Assembly (NCBI GenBank): GCA_017519205.1
Contig: JAFWSW010000126.1
Span: 1 to 34,324, forward strand
Origin: Clostridiales bacterium
GTDB taxonomy: Bacteria > Bacillota > Clostridia > Saccharofermentanales > Saccharofermentanaceae
Length of the DNA: 34,324 nt
Direction: 5' to 3'
In this document: positions 14,578 to 22,915 of the stretch, in pieces
Numbering within the stretch: position 1 is the first letter of the stretch
How the letters are laid out: each line of letters opens with the position of its first letter
The notes under the pieces: model-generated
What the model saw: only the letters and a program-made list of their open reading frames with translations
Database searches by the model: none
Told to the model about the DNA's origin: nothing
Program-made: the position numbers and the translations under genes

Positions 14578-15202
14578 GTTTCTTTCCGACCAGCGTGATA
14601 AGCGGTCCGAGAAACAGTGCCATCAGGATGATACCTACGATCGGCACACCCCCGAAAAGAATACCGATAATGATCGCCAGGCCATCCCAGCATATGCGGA
14701 TGGCCGTTTTCGGTATTTGGGGAAGATGCGATGTGACCGCATCTGTCAGGATGATCGGGATGCCGTCATACGGGGCAACTCCCGTATCCGCGTTAATATA
14801 AACGGCGGCACTGATCATAAAGAAAAGAAGCGCGAGCAGGAAGATGGCCCAGCGGCTCGGCGCATCCGTAAAGATGTGATCCGCGATATTATTTCTCCAG
14901 ATCCAGGTGAAAAAATCGACATAGTAACCGACCAGGATCATGTTAAAAAGAGTTCCCCAGCCGATGAGTCTTCTCTTAAGGAGAAGCACGATCAGAAACA
15001 TCACGGAGTTCAGGAGCAGCTGCCAGTTGCCGAAAGAAAGGCCGATGCGGCTGCTGATGGAGCGGTTCATGAAAGTGCAGGGGTCGGTGCCGAGATCGCA
15101 CATGACAAGAAAGGACAGGAAGAATCCCATCCCGAAAACACCTGCGAAACTCAGGAGTACACGCTTTTTATCCGCTTTGGTGAAACTATCTATCAGCTGC
15201 AT
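14534..15202 (-). CDS. YczE/YitT-like integral membrane protein
   Basis: 222 residues with about five hydrophobic helices. Family-type features: MCDLGTDPCTFMN after the first helix, LIGWGTLFNMILVGYYVDFF in the middle, and NADTGVAPYDGIPIILT, matching the 'membrane protein YczE' group. The function of this group is unknown. The C-terminal 14 codons and stop lie antisense within the end of larA, with no terminator between the two. A weak ribosome site (AGGATC) precedes the ATG, and a better GGAGG lies about 16 bases upstream of it. Only 37 bases separate it from the small-multidrug-export-like gene upstream on the same strand, so the two are probably one transcript. Confidence 0.75.
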   Translation of the reverse strand: MQLIDSFTKADKKRVLLSFAGVFGMGFFLSFLVMCDLGTDPCTFMNRSISSRIGLSFGNWQLLLNSVMFLIVLLLKRRLIGWGTLFNMILVGYYVDFFTWIWRNNIADHIFTDAPSRWAIFLLALLFFMISAAVYINADTGVAPYDGIPIILTDAVTSHLPQIPKTAIRICWDGLAIIIGILFGGVPIVGIILMALFLGPLITLVGKKLKPLLSGESNRRKA

Positions 15203-15239
15203 GGGTGATCCTGACCGATCCTCCGTAGAAATACATTTA

Positions 15240-15701
15240 TCAGATCAGGAAGCTTAAGCCGGCGAGTGCGCCGTAAGCGATCAGCGTAACGACGACTGCG
15301 GCGATGCATACGCCGATGATCGCTGCCAGGACCGCTTTCTTAAAGGGAACCTCACAGATCGCAGCGATACCGGATCCTGTCCATGCGCCGGTTCCCGGAA
15401 GAGGAATAGCGATGAATCCGACCAGGGTCCAGAATGCTACATTTCCGGCCTTTTCTGCTTTCTTTGCGAACTTTCTCTCGCAGAAATCCACGATCTTTTT
15501 GAGCTTCGGATACTTTCTCATCCAGTCGAAGACCTTTTTGACGAAGAGGAGGATAAACGGAACAGGAAGAAGATTTCCCACGATCGCCAGCGGCAGCGCG
15601 ATGTGCCACGGGATGCCGACAGCTGCGGCATACGGGATGCTTCCACGGAGTTCCACGACCGGGACCATCGATATGAGAAACATGTAGAGGATCTTATTCA
15701 T
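15240..15701 (-). CDS. Small multidrug export-like membrane protein (Sm_multidrug_ex type)
   Basis: 153 residues with about four hydrophobic segments. Features of this family are SMVPVVELRGSIPYAAAVGIP at the N-terminus, GNLLPVPFILLF, and the re-entrant IPLPGTGAWTGSGIAA stretch, which recalls DedA-type proteins. 'Multidrug export' is the family label; transport has not been firmly established for most members. The frame is open 41 codons further upstream, but that segment is polar and unlike the family. The ATG chosen has AAAGGAG in the right place and is followed directly by the first helix. The upstream gap of 158 bases to the dehydrogenase gene shows no clear terminator and only a weak TATATA-type -10. 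Confidence 0.78.
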   Translation of the reverse strand: MNKILYMFLISMVPVVELRGSIPYAAAVGIPWHIALPLAIVGNLLPVPFILLFVKKVFDWMRKYPKLKKIVDFCERKFAKKAEKAGNVAFWTLVGFIAIPLPGTGAWTGSGIAAICEVPFKKAVLAAIIGVCIAAVVVTLIAYGALAGLSFLI

Positions 15702-15859
15702 CCTTTTATCTCCTTTATATTCTTCGGCAAAAGCACCTGCCGGGATTCTTTTTCTTTTTCCTATATAGCGGGAGAAATCACCTGCAAACGGCATAAGGAT
15801 ACCACATAAATTGGTCTCTGCCAAACTACATACCTTAGGGACCGGAAACTCGCTTGATC

Positions 15860-16825
15860 TTACGACACGACGTTGACGGGAGATCCTTTTAAGTAAGAAG
15901 ACAGATTGCCTGCCGCGACATCCATCAGACGAAGACGTGTCTCTTTCGGAGCCCAGGCGATGTGAGGGGTCAGGACTGTATTTGGCGAAGTCAGAAGAGG
16001 GTTATCTTCCCGGATCGGCTCGACACTTACGACATCGGCGCCGAGGGCAGCGACTTTCCCGCTCTTCAGGGCTTTTGCGACTGCGGCTTCGTCCAGCACC
16101 GGACCGCGGGAAGTATTGATAAGGATCACGCCGTCTTTCATTTTCGAGATCGCTTTCTCGTTCACCAGAGAGGTGGTCGCAGGTGTCAGCGGGCAGTGGA
16201 AGGAGATCACATCCGACTCTTTCCAGAGCGTCTCTTCATCAGTGAAGGTCACCTGAGGATCGGCTTTTCTCATCTCCTCCGTAATTTCCGAACGGCGGCA
16301 GGCGAGGACCTTCATGCCCAGCGCAGATGCGATGCGGCTGACGCGGGATGCGATCTTACCGAACCCGAAAAGCCCCAGTGTCTTCCCGTAAAGTTCCGTA
16401 AGCGGTCCGTCCCAGAAACAGAAATCACGGCCCCTGGTCCATACTCCTTCATGGACGAGATCACTGTGATGGCCGGCCTTGTTCGAGATCTCCAGAAGGA
16501 GGGCGATGGTCATCTGTGCAGTGGCAAAAGTCGCATACTCCGGGATGTTCGTCACGGTGATCCCGTGCTCTCTGCAGTATTCCACATCCACGACATTAAA
16601 GCCGGTCGAGAGACAGCCGATATACTTAAGATCCGGGAGCTTTTCCAGAACTTCTTTCGGGAAACAGGTCTTGTTTGTAAGACAGACCGATACGCCTTCC
16701 AGCCTTTCGAAGATCTCGGAAGGTGCGGTGTAGTCATATACCACCAGCTCGCCGAGCTTTTCGAAAGGAGCCCAGGAGATGTCTCCCGGGTTTTCGGTGT
16801 ATCCGTCCAGTACTACGATCTTCAT
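15860..16825 (-). CDS. D-2-hydroxyacid dehydrogenase (hydroxypyruvate/glycerate type)
   Basis: 321 residues, normal length. NAD(P)-linked interconversion of a 2-ketoacid and a D-2-hydroxyacid. The nucleotide fold is marked by LGLFGFGKIAS (150-160), and the catalytic set is Arg240 (NTSRGP), Glu269 (VEP) and His288 (TPHIAW). The substrate loop STGFNVVD (73-80) resembles glycerate dehydrogenase/hydroxypyruvate reductase rather than D-lactate dehydrogenase. A D-lactate or other branched 2-hydroxyacid role cannot be excluded, and the nearby LarA-type racemase keeps that open. GAGGTGA precedes the ATG. The peptidase gene ends 29 bases upstream; a TATAAT on the minus strand (16847-16852) could provide an extra start. 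Confidence 0.85.
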   Translation of the reverse strand: MKIVVLDGYTENPGDISWAPFEKLGELVVYDYTAPSEIFERLEGVSVCLTNKTCFPKEVLEKLPDLKYIGCLSTGFNVVDVEYCREHGITVTNIPEYATFATAQMTIALLLEISNKAGHHSDLVHEGVWTRGRDFCFWDGPLTELYGKTLGLFGFGKIASRVSRIASALGMKVLACRRSEITEEMRKADPQVTFTDEETLWKESDVISFHCPLTPATTSLVNEKAISKMKDGVILINTSRGPVLDEAAVAKALKSGKVAALGADVVSVEPIREDNPLLTSPNTVLTPHIAWAPKETRLRLMDVAAGNLSSYLKGSPVNVVS

Positions 16826-16854
16826 TTCAGTTCACCTCAATAGGGTATTATAGC

Positions 16855-18525
16855 TTAGATATCCAGCGCCGAACGAACGACTTCGTCATATTCCTTGAAC
16901 TGTTCTTCGCTTAGAAAATCCAGTGACACTTCGTCGTGAAAAGAAGCGGGGAGATTGAAGATGTGAACATTCGGATTATCGGATTCCTTCATCTCCGAGA
17001 CCTGGAAAATATCGGAGAGACCATTGACTATGATCAATGGTTTTTTTGTTCTTTCCACGGCCCCGATACGGGTGTTGAGGACATCCGGATTATAGGAGAA
17101 GAGCTCCTTATGCTCGTCAGTGATCCGGTATCCGAACACCTCCGGTTCCATTTCCTCGGTGATGTAAAGGGATACGTCGCTACCCTCTTTTTTCAGGGCG
17201 TCACGGAAATAGGAAAAATCATAAGCGTAGTAGCCGTCCTCGCGATAACTCTGGAACATGTAGCTATAAAGATTCAATTCATCGCCGGATGGGACCACAT
17301 CTTTTTCGAGATAGGCATAGTGCCAGGGACCGTAGAGATTTTCCATGACCTCGAAGGATTTATCCCGGAACTTTCGTTTTTCCCAATCGGTTGTACTGTC
17401 TTTCAGCGCCAGCGCTTGCTCGATCATTTCGTAGTAATCGCCGTCAGGCATATCTTCGCTATCGTACTGGAAAATGTGTACGAGATCAAAAACGGTACAC
17501 TCATAAAGGATCTCTTTGGTAAAGGAAGAGGAGAACTGTAATCCGTACATTTCCGTGGCGTTTTTCCAGTATTGGTCCAGAAATTCATCTTCGTGCTTGA
17601 GCATTTCCAGCTGAAACTCAAAAAGAAGCTCTCTGTATCGTTTCGCTTTTTCTTTTCCGTAACGGTCATCTCCGGCGGTCGTATAGATGTAATCACATAG
17701 CCCCGGAGAATTTTGCCCGATCTTCAGCATCGCGCATTCGGCTATGAAAAGATCCGCGTCTTCGGGATGACGGCCGAGCTGATAAGCCGTGAATTCACCG
17801 CCTTTGCTCATGCCTTCGATACACCATTTCCCCGAAAAGAACGTCTTGAGGCTTTCGATGATCTCGTGGAAATCTTCCGAAGCCTGCTCGCATGTCAGGT
17901 ATTCCCAGTAGTCGGCTTTGTCACTGCTGAAACCATCCGGGCGGGAATTACCGTCAAAGCGGTATTCCGGTTCGATCAGATTACAACCGTACTTTTCCGA
18001 AAACAGAGGTTCTGCTTCATTATAGAAATCTCCGTCATACATGCCGTAGTAAAGATTATATCCGCCGATCGTGCACATGTTCGGCGCGTCTTTTCCCCTA
18101 TATTTCACATATACCCGCTGAAGGAAAGTTCCTTTTGCCAGATCTTTGTGGTCGACCGGCATTTCAAAAAACAGGACATACTGGCTGTCATCGTAGTGGG
18201 ATCTTTTCTGCACATTGACCACACCCGGAAGCTTTCTGAATTCTTCGGCGAGCTCGTCATGCGCATCCTTCATATCGCCGCTGACCGGAAAATCGGTCCC
18301 GTCAGGTGCTTCGGTTACCGTGATCTGTGAAGGATCGAATCCTTCCGTTGTCACAGAAGACGTTTCGGAAGGAGAGGTTTCGACCGTGGTTTCCGAAGTA
18401 GTGGGAGAACTTGTATCGGACTTCGTTTCAGATGTAGCTGTATCGTTCCTGCCGCAGGACGACAGAAAAATAACAGCGGAGAGCATAAACCCTCCGCATT
18501 TTAATTTCCAGGATGATCTTTTCAT
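16855..18525 (-). CDS. Lipoprotein peptidase, S37 (PS-10 tripeptidyl aminopeptidase)-like
   Basis: 556 residues. A signal peptide with lipobox LSSC (Cys24) is followed by a Ser/Thr/Glu-rich stalk (about 27-75), so the enzyme is displayed on the cell surface. The folded part has the S37 opening FFEMPVDHKDLAKGTFLQRV, an IGGYNLYY oxyanion region, EPEYRFDGNSRP, and the nucleophile elbow GMSKGG with Ser240. Asp505 (GLSDIF) and His530 (SFHDE) near the C-terminus are candidates to complete the alpha/beta-hydrolase triad. S37 enzymes remove peptides from N-termini; here it may supply peptides for uptake, which is inference. AAAGGA precedes the ATG. It starts 27 bases after nfnB and may share its message. 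Cys-rich for a surface protein. Confidence 0.8.
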   Translation of the reverse strand: MKRSSWKLKCGGFMLSAVIFLSSCGRNDTATSETKSDTSSPTTSETTVETSPSETSSVTTEGFDPSQITVTEAPDGTDFPVSGDMKDAHDELAEEFRKLPGVVNVQKRSHYDDSQYVLFFEMPVDHKDLAKGTFLQRVYVKYRGKDAPNMCTIGGYNLYYGMYDGDFYNEAEPLFSEKYGCNLIEPEYRFDGNSRPDGFSSDKADYWEYLTCEQASEDFHEIIESLKTFFSGKWCIEGMSKGGEFTAYQLGRHPEDADLFIAECAMLKIGQNSPGLCDYIYTTAGDDRYGKEKAKRYRELLFEFQLEMLKHEDEFLDQYWKNATEMYGLQFSSSFTKEILYECTVFDLVHIFQYDSEDMPDGDYYEMIEQALALKDSTTDWEKRKFRDKSFEVMENLYGPWHYAYLEKDVVPSGDELNLYSYMFQSYREDGYYAYDFSYFRDALKKEGSDVSLYITEEMEPEVFGYRITDEHKELFSYNPDVLNTRIGAVERTKKPLIIVNGLSDIFQVSEMKESDNPNVHIFNLPASFHDEVSLDFLSEEQFKEYDEVVRSALDI

Positions 18526-18552
18526 TTTGTCCTTTCCGTGATGGCCATTTTA

Positions 18553-19959
18553 TCAGAAGATCTTCTGGTATGAGCCCTTTTCCTTGATGTACTTATCGAT
18601 GGAAGCTGCTGCCTTTTTTCCTGCGCCCATGGCGAGGATAACGGTAGCAGCTCCTGTTACGGCATCTCCGCCGGCAAAAACACCCGGACGGGAAGTGGCC
18701 ATCGTCTCATCTGCGATGAGGCCGCCCTTCGGATTCGCTTCGAGGCCTTCTGTGGTGCTTCGGATCAGGGGGTTCGGAGAAGTACCGAGAGCCATGATCA
18801 CAGTATCCACAGTGAGCTCGTGCTCGGAACCTGCAATCGCGACAGGTCTTCTTCTTCCACTGGCATCCGGCTCACCGAGTTCCATCGAGATCACTTCGAG
18901 AGAGCTTACTTCGCCTGTTTCCGATCCGAGGATTCTGGTCGGGTTATTCAGGCACAAGAACTCGATGCCTTCTTCTTTTGCATGATGAACTTCTTCCGCG
19001 CGGGCCGGCATTTCTTCCTCGGAACGGCGGTAAACGATATAGACATGCTCTGCGCCGAGACGCTTCGCGGTACGGGCGGCATCCATCGCGACGTTACCAC
19101 CGCCGACGACGGCGACGGCCGAACTCTTTCTGATCGGGGTGTCGTACTTATCGCTATACGCTTTCATGAGGTTCACGCGGGTCAGGTATTCATTGGCGGA
19201 ATATACACCGACGAGAGACTCGCCTTCGATACCCATAAAAGAGGGAAGACCGGCGCCGGATCCGATGAATACGGCTTCATAGCCTTCCGCGAAGATCTCG
19301 TCGATGGTGAGTGTTTTTCCGATAACGAAGTTCGTTCTGACTTCGACTCCGAGTGCCTGCAGGTGATCGACTTCTTTCTGTACGATCGCCTTCGGGAGAC
19401 GGAACTCCGGAATACCATATACCAGAACGCCGCCGGCTTTGTGGAAGGCTTCGAAGATCGTTACTTTATAACCGAGACGGGCGAGGTCACCTGCACAGGT
19501 CAGGCCTGCCGGACCGGAACCGATGACGGCGACTTTATGGCCGTTATCTTCCGCTTTTTCGATCAGTTCTTTGCTGTGTGCCATGTGGTAATCTGCGACG
19601 AAACGCTCAAGACGGCCGATGCCGACGCTCTCGCCCTTCATGCCGCGGACACACTTGCTCTCGCACTGGGTCTCCTGTGTGCAGACACGTCCGCAGACAG
19701 CCGGGAGACAGTTGGTCGATGTGATGATCTTATAGGCTTCTTCGTAATTTCCTTCGACGACCTGTGCGATGAAGTCCGGGATACGGACATTGACCGGACA
19801 GCCGCTTACGCACGGACGGTTCTTACAGTTGAGGCAGCGGGTAGCCTCCTCTTTCGCCATTTCTTCCGTATAACCGAGAGCTACCTCGTCGAAATTCTTA
19901 TTTCTGACATTCGGATCCTGCTCCGGCATCTTTACTTTAGTAAGAGAAAGATTTGCCAT
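18553..19959 (-). CDS. nfnB: NfnB-type flavoprotein (GltA family), ferredoxin:NADP+ oxidoreductase large subunit
   Basis: 468 residues, the usual size. An N-terminal cysteine-rich domain (Cys42, 45, 50 and 54, then Cys84, 89, 93, 99 and 103) supplies two [4Fe-4S] clusters. The FAD site is GSGPAG (147-152) and the NADPH site GGGNVAMDAART (286-297), with the AGGDAVTG FAD motif near the C-terminus. The family includes the small subunit of glutamate synthase; pairing with an NfnA-like gene directly upstream, and no glutamate synthase large subunit here, favours NfnAB, which couples NADH, ferredoxin and NADP+ by electron bifurcation. The frame extends 19 codons upstream, into nfnA; the ATG chosen has GGAGG at the right distance and begins one base after the nfnA stop. 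Confidence 0.88.
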   Translation of the reverse strand: MANLSLTKVKMPEQDPNVRNKNFDEVALGYTEEMAKEEATRCLNCKNRPCVSGCPVNVRIPDFIAQVVEGNYEEAYKIITSTNCLPAVCGRVCTQETQCESKCVRGMKGESVGIGRLERFVADYHMAHSKELIEKAEDNGHKVAVIGSGPAGLTCAGDLARLGYKVTIFEAFHKAGGVLVYGIPEFRLPKAIVQKEVDHLQALGVEVRTNFVIGKTLTIDEIFAEGYEAVFIGSGAGLPSFMGIEGESLVGVYSANEYLTRVNLMKAYSDKYDTPIRKSSAVAVVGGGNVAMDAARTAKRLGAEHVYIVYRRSEEEMPARAEEVHHAKEEGIEFLCLNNPTRILGSETGEVSSLEVISMELGEPDASGRRRPVAIAGSEHELTVDTVIMALGTSPNPLIRSTTEGLEANPKGGLIADETMATSRPGVFAGGDAVTGAATVILAMGAGKKAAASIDKYIKEKGSYQKIF

Positions 19960-19960
19960 A

Positions 19961-20872
19961 TTATTTTTCCTCCTTAGTGAAAGATGCGGCGGTATCGAGA
20001 CCGGTCTTAAGTGCATCTGCCGCTGCTTCGGCAGCTTTTCCCGCCTTGATGATGCGGCACTCGTGGTTTGCGCTCTCGCGCTCCTGTGCTTTGTAGTAGG
20101 AATTTCTGCGCATCAGCTCATCAAAGTCGACCTCATGTCCGTCGAAGTCCGGACCATCGACACAGGCGAAACGGATCTTGCCGCCGACAGTAACTCGGCA
20201 GCCGCCGCACATTCCCGTTCCGTCGATCATGATCGGGTTCAGGCTTACGAGGGTCTTGATGCCGTACGGGCGGGTGACCTCGGCTAAGAATTTCATCATC
20301 GGGATCGGTCCGATCGCGATGACCAGATCGTATTTATTTCCTGCATCGATCAGAGCCTGGAGTTTGTTGGTAACGAAGCCCTTCTCGCCGTAAGATCCGT
20401 CATCGGTCGTGACATAGAGGTTGTCACTTACCGCACGCATCTCGTCTTCGAGGATCACGATATCCTTGTTACGGAATCCGGCGATCATATCGACATGCGC
20501 GCCTGCCTTGTGAAGTGCTTTTGCCGAAGGATAAGCGATCGCGCATCCGACGCCTCCTCCGACGACACATACATTCTTATATCCTTCGATCTCGGTGGCA
20601 TTTCCCAGAGGACCGACGAAGTCTAAGATCGCATCGCCCTCGTTCATCTGTGCGAGGGTACGGGTCGATGTGCCGACAGCCTGGAAAATGATGGTAACAG
20701 TACCCTTTTCAGGATCAGTATCCGCGATAGTAAGAGGGATCCTCTCTCCGTATTCATCGACACGGAAGATGATGAACTGCCCGGCTTTCGCTTTCTTCGC
20801 GATATACGGGGCTTCGATCTCCATAAGCGTTACGGCTTCGTTGAGCTGTCTTTTGGCAACGATCTTAAACAT
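19961..20872 (-). CDS. nfnA: NfnA-type FAD/NAD-binding [2Fe-2S] subunit
   Basis: 303 residues related to PyrK/SudB-type oxidoreductases. An N-terminal FAD-binding barrel (RIPLTIAD at 45-52) is followed by an NAD-binding fold opening with VCVVGGGVGCAIAYP (101-115). The [2Fe-2S] loop is DGTGMCGGCRV with Cys222 and Cys225, plus Cys237 in RFACVDGPDFDGHEVDF; only three loop cysteines are visible, as is common in this group. In the NfnAB complex this subunit handles NADH and passes electrons to NfnB. Sulfide dehydrogenase (SudAB) is an alternative name for near-identical proteins. The C-terminus has an Ala/Lys-rich extension of about 35 residues. First gene of a probable operon with nfnB and the peptidase. 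Confidence 0.87.
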   Translation of the reverse strand: MFKIVAKRQLNEAVTLMEIEAPYIAKKAKAGQFIIFRVDEYGERIPLTIADTDPEKGTVTIIFQAVGTSTRTLAQMNEGDAILDFVGPLGNATEIEGYKNVCVVGGGVGCAIAYPSAKALHKAGAHVDMIAGFRNKDIVILEDEMRAVSDNLYVTTDDGSYGEKGFVTNKLQALIDAGNKYDLVIAIGPIPMMKFLAEVTRPYGIKTLVSLNPIMIDGTGMCGGCRVTVGGKIRFACVDGPDFDGHEVDFDELMRRNSYYKAQERESANHECRIIKAGKAAEAAADALKTGLDTAASFTKEEK

Positions 20873-20933
20873 ACTTTCCCGTCCTTTCGAGGCGCACTTC
20901 GAAGGTGCATCTCAAATGAAAATCATATCCTTA

Positions 20934-20962
20934 ATTTAATACAAGACAGAAATGAAAATCAA
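20934..20962 (-). promoter_or_regulatory. Candidate promoter of nfnA
   Basis: On the minus strand TTGATT and TTAAAT are separated by 17 bases in the AT-rich gap between the polysaccharide operon and nfnA. The -10 matches four of six positions. The 165-base gap shows no convincing terminator for the upstream operon. Confidence 0.4.
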
Positions 20963-21037
20963 TATTTTCTCATATATTAATGGGAAAAGATTAAGGAAAG
21001 AAAATCATTTGCTTCCCATACCGTTCCGGAAAGAGGA

Positions 21038-22912
21038 TCAGTGCTCTTCGTGTACCGGTTCCTTGAGACGGAAATCACTGTGCAGAAGGGAGAGGTTGGG
21101 GTTAAAGTACGGGTCTCCCTCGGAGAATTCCTTATTCCAGCGCTTCATGAACATCTCGTGCTCCCGCAGAAATCTCGCTCGCTTTTCCGGCGTGGTGTCG
21201 TATCCGCGGCTCTTGGACTCGTAGTGATAAAGCTCCGCAAACGGTGTCCAGACGATCAGATAACCGAGTTTACGAAGTCTCATGCAAAGGTCGACATCGT
21301 TATAGGAAACCGCGAAGGATTCGTCGATCCCGTGCACTTCCTCCCAGACATCCTTTCGGATCATCATGCAGGCACCGGTCACCGCGGACATGTTCTGTGC
21401 ATAGCGCATCCGTCCCATGTAGCCTGATCCTCCGCGGACCACTCCGCCGAATGCGTGTCCGGCGACTCCGCCCCCGAGCCCGATGATGACGCCTGCGTGC
21501 TGGACGGTATTGTCCGAGTAGTAGAGCATCGCGCCCACAGCACCGACGTCCTTTCTCTGGGCGTACATCAGCATCTCCGTGACCCAGCCGGGTGTGATGA
21601 TCTTGGTGTCGTTGTTCAGGAGAAGATAGTAATCTCCCGTCGCTTCCTTCACGGCGAAGTTATTGATGGCGGACCAGTTCCATGGCCCGGTCCAGGTAAG
21701 AAGGCGGATATTCGGCCAGCGCTTCATGGCCTTTTCGTAATACTCGAAGGTCTTGCTCTGTTTGCTGTGGTTTTCTACGAGAATGATCTCGTAATTTGGA
21801 TAGATCGTTTTTTCTTCGATGGAGCGGAGACAGTCATCCAGATACCGGATGTGGTCGCAGGTCGGAATGATGATGCTGACCTTCGGCTGCCCGATGATCT
21901 CGTAGCGGATCCGGTAGAAGGTATCGCCCTTCCTGATGCTCTCGACACTTGCTTTGATCCCGGCGGAATTCAGATGGTCCTGAATAGCTCTGCAGCCTGC
22001 CGTGGCCGCATATGATTTGTTATGGACCGACATGGCCGTGGAATCTTTGTGTGCACGCCAGTAGTAAAGAACTTCCGGAATATGGGCGAATTTCGAGGTT
22101 TTTTCTGCCAGCCTGAGGATCAGATCGTGATCCTGACTTCCGTCGCACTCCATGCGAAAAGCACCCGTCTCCTGAAGAAGTGTCTTCCGCACGCTGGTGA
22201 AGTGGCAAATATAGTTATTTCCCCGCAGACTGTCGATACCGAAGTCCGGCTTGAAGTGGATGGCACGGATAGAATTCATATCGGGGCCGGTGAAGACCGC
22301 TTCGTCAGTATAGATCACATCGGGATCTTTCCTGGAGATGACCTCCATGACGCGGAACAGGGCGGCAGGGGAGAGGATATCATCATGGTCAAGAACGGCC
22401 ACGTAATCTCCGGATGCCATTTCCAGACAGGCGTTCGTGTTCTCGGAGATGCCTTTATTCTCGGGAAGTTTTCTGTAATGGATGCGGGGATCCCTCTCCT
22501 GATAGTCCCTGCAGATCTTCTCCGGAGAGATGTGATCCGCATCCGATCCGTCCGCAATCAGCAGCTCCCATCCGGAATACGTCTGCGCCAGCACGGAATC
22601 CAGCATGTCGATAAGAAATTCATCCGGCGTGTTGTAAAGCGGAACCAGGATACTGAACAGAACTTTTTTCTCAAACACAGTATTTCTCTGGGATTTCAGT
22701 TCTTCCCCGGAGTAGGTATGCTCACGGAGCCAGTCCTCACTGACCGTGTTTCCTTTTCTGTGAAGACGTGCAGACAGGAAATTCCGTATTCTCTGTATCG
22801 TACGGGACAGTCCGTTCTGACGCAGTGAAATAAAGGATTCATGTATCAGGTCAAAAACCCTTCTGGTTTTCTGGCACAGGATTCTGAATACTCTTTTCAC
22901 TCGGTGTTTCAT
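21038..22912 (-). CDS. Two-domain GT2 glycosyltransferase
   Basis: 624 residues with two GT-A domains in tandem. The first starts at FSILVPLYNTP (86-96) and has the metal-binding DHDD at 175-178. The second starts at VSIIIPTCDH (345-354) and has NNDT at 433-436 plus a conserved YNDVDLCMRL segment. The arrangement matches large rhamnosyl- or hexosyl-transferases of surface polysaccharide clusters that build a repeat unit on the cytoplasmic face. The N-terminal 80 residues are basic and partly amphipathic, suitable for membrane association. GGAG precedes the ATG, which lies three bases after the wzt-like stop. Sugar specificity cannot be read. Last gene of the operon. Confidence 0.87.
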   Translation of the reverse strand: MKHRVKRVFRILCQKTRRVFDLIHESFISLRQNGLSRTIQRIRNFLSARLHRKGNTVSEDWLREHTYSGEELKSQRNTVFEKKVLFSILVPLYNTPDEFLIDMLDSVLAQTYSGWELLIADGSDADHISPEKICRDYQERDPRIHYRKLPENKGISENTNACLEMASGDYVAVLDHDDILSPAALFRVMEVISRKDPDVIYTDEAVFTGPDMNSIRAIHFKPDFGIDSLRGNNYICHFTSVRKTLLQETGAFRMECDGSQDHDLILRLAEKTSKFAHIPEVLYYWRAHKDSTAMSVHNKSYAATAGCRAIQDHLNSAGIKASVESIRKGDTFYRIRYEIIGQPKVSIIIPTCDHIRYLDDCLRSIEEKTIYPNYEIILVENHSKQSKTFEYYEKAMKRWPNIRLLTWTGPWNWSAINNFAVKEATGDYYLLLNNDTKIITPGWVTEMLMYAQRKDVGAVGAMLYYSDNTVQHAGVIIGLGGGVAGHAFGGVVRGGSGYMGRMRYAQNMSAVTGACMMIRKDVWEEVHGIDESFAVSYNDVDLCMRLRKLGYLIVWTPFAELYHYESKSRGYDTTPEKRARFLREHEMFMKRWNKEFSEGDPYFNPNLSLLHSDFRLKEPVHEEH

Positions 22913-22915
22913 GGG

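Noticed and set aside
15725..15742. CGGCA...TGCCG hairpin with AAAAGCAC in its loop (similar GGGCA...TGCCC at 5745-5762) as a general rule for the octamer
   Set aside because: Only two of the 14 octamers seen have such arms; the rest have none.
15702..15824. 41-codon N-terminal extension of the small-multidrug-export-like gene
   Set aside because: Polar, unlike the family; AAAGGAG lies correctly for the ATG at 15701.
17021..17047. Hairpin CCATTGA/TCAATGG followed by seven T on the plus strand, like a terminator
   Set aside because: Lies inside the peptidase coding region on the opposite strand, where it encodes Lys-Lys-Pro-Leu-Ile-Ile; no plus-strand transcript is expected there.
18820..19977. 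385-residue open frame on the plus strand opposite nfnB
   Set aside because: It is the antisense of a clear GltA-family gene, Asp/Arg/Phe-rich without domains; long antisense frames are common in this codon usage.
20892..20908. Palindrome around TTCGAA in the nfnA leader as an operator
   Set aside because: Only the central eight bases are perfect; the arms mismatch, and no related site was seen elsewhere.
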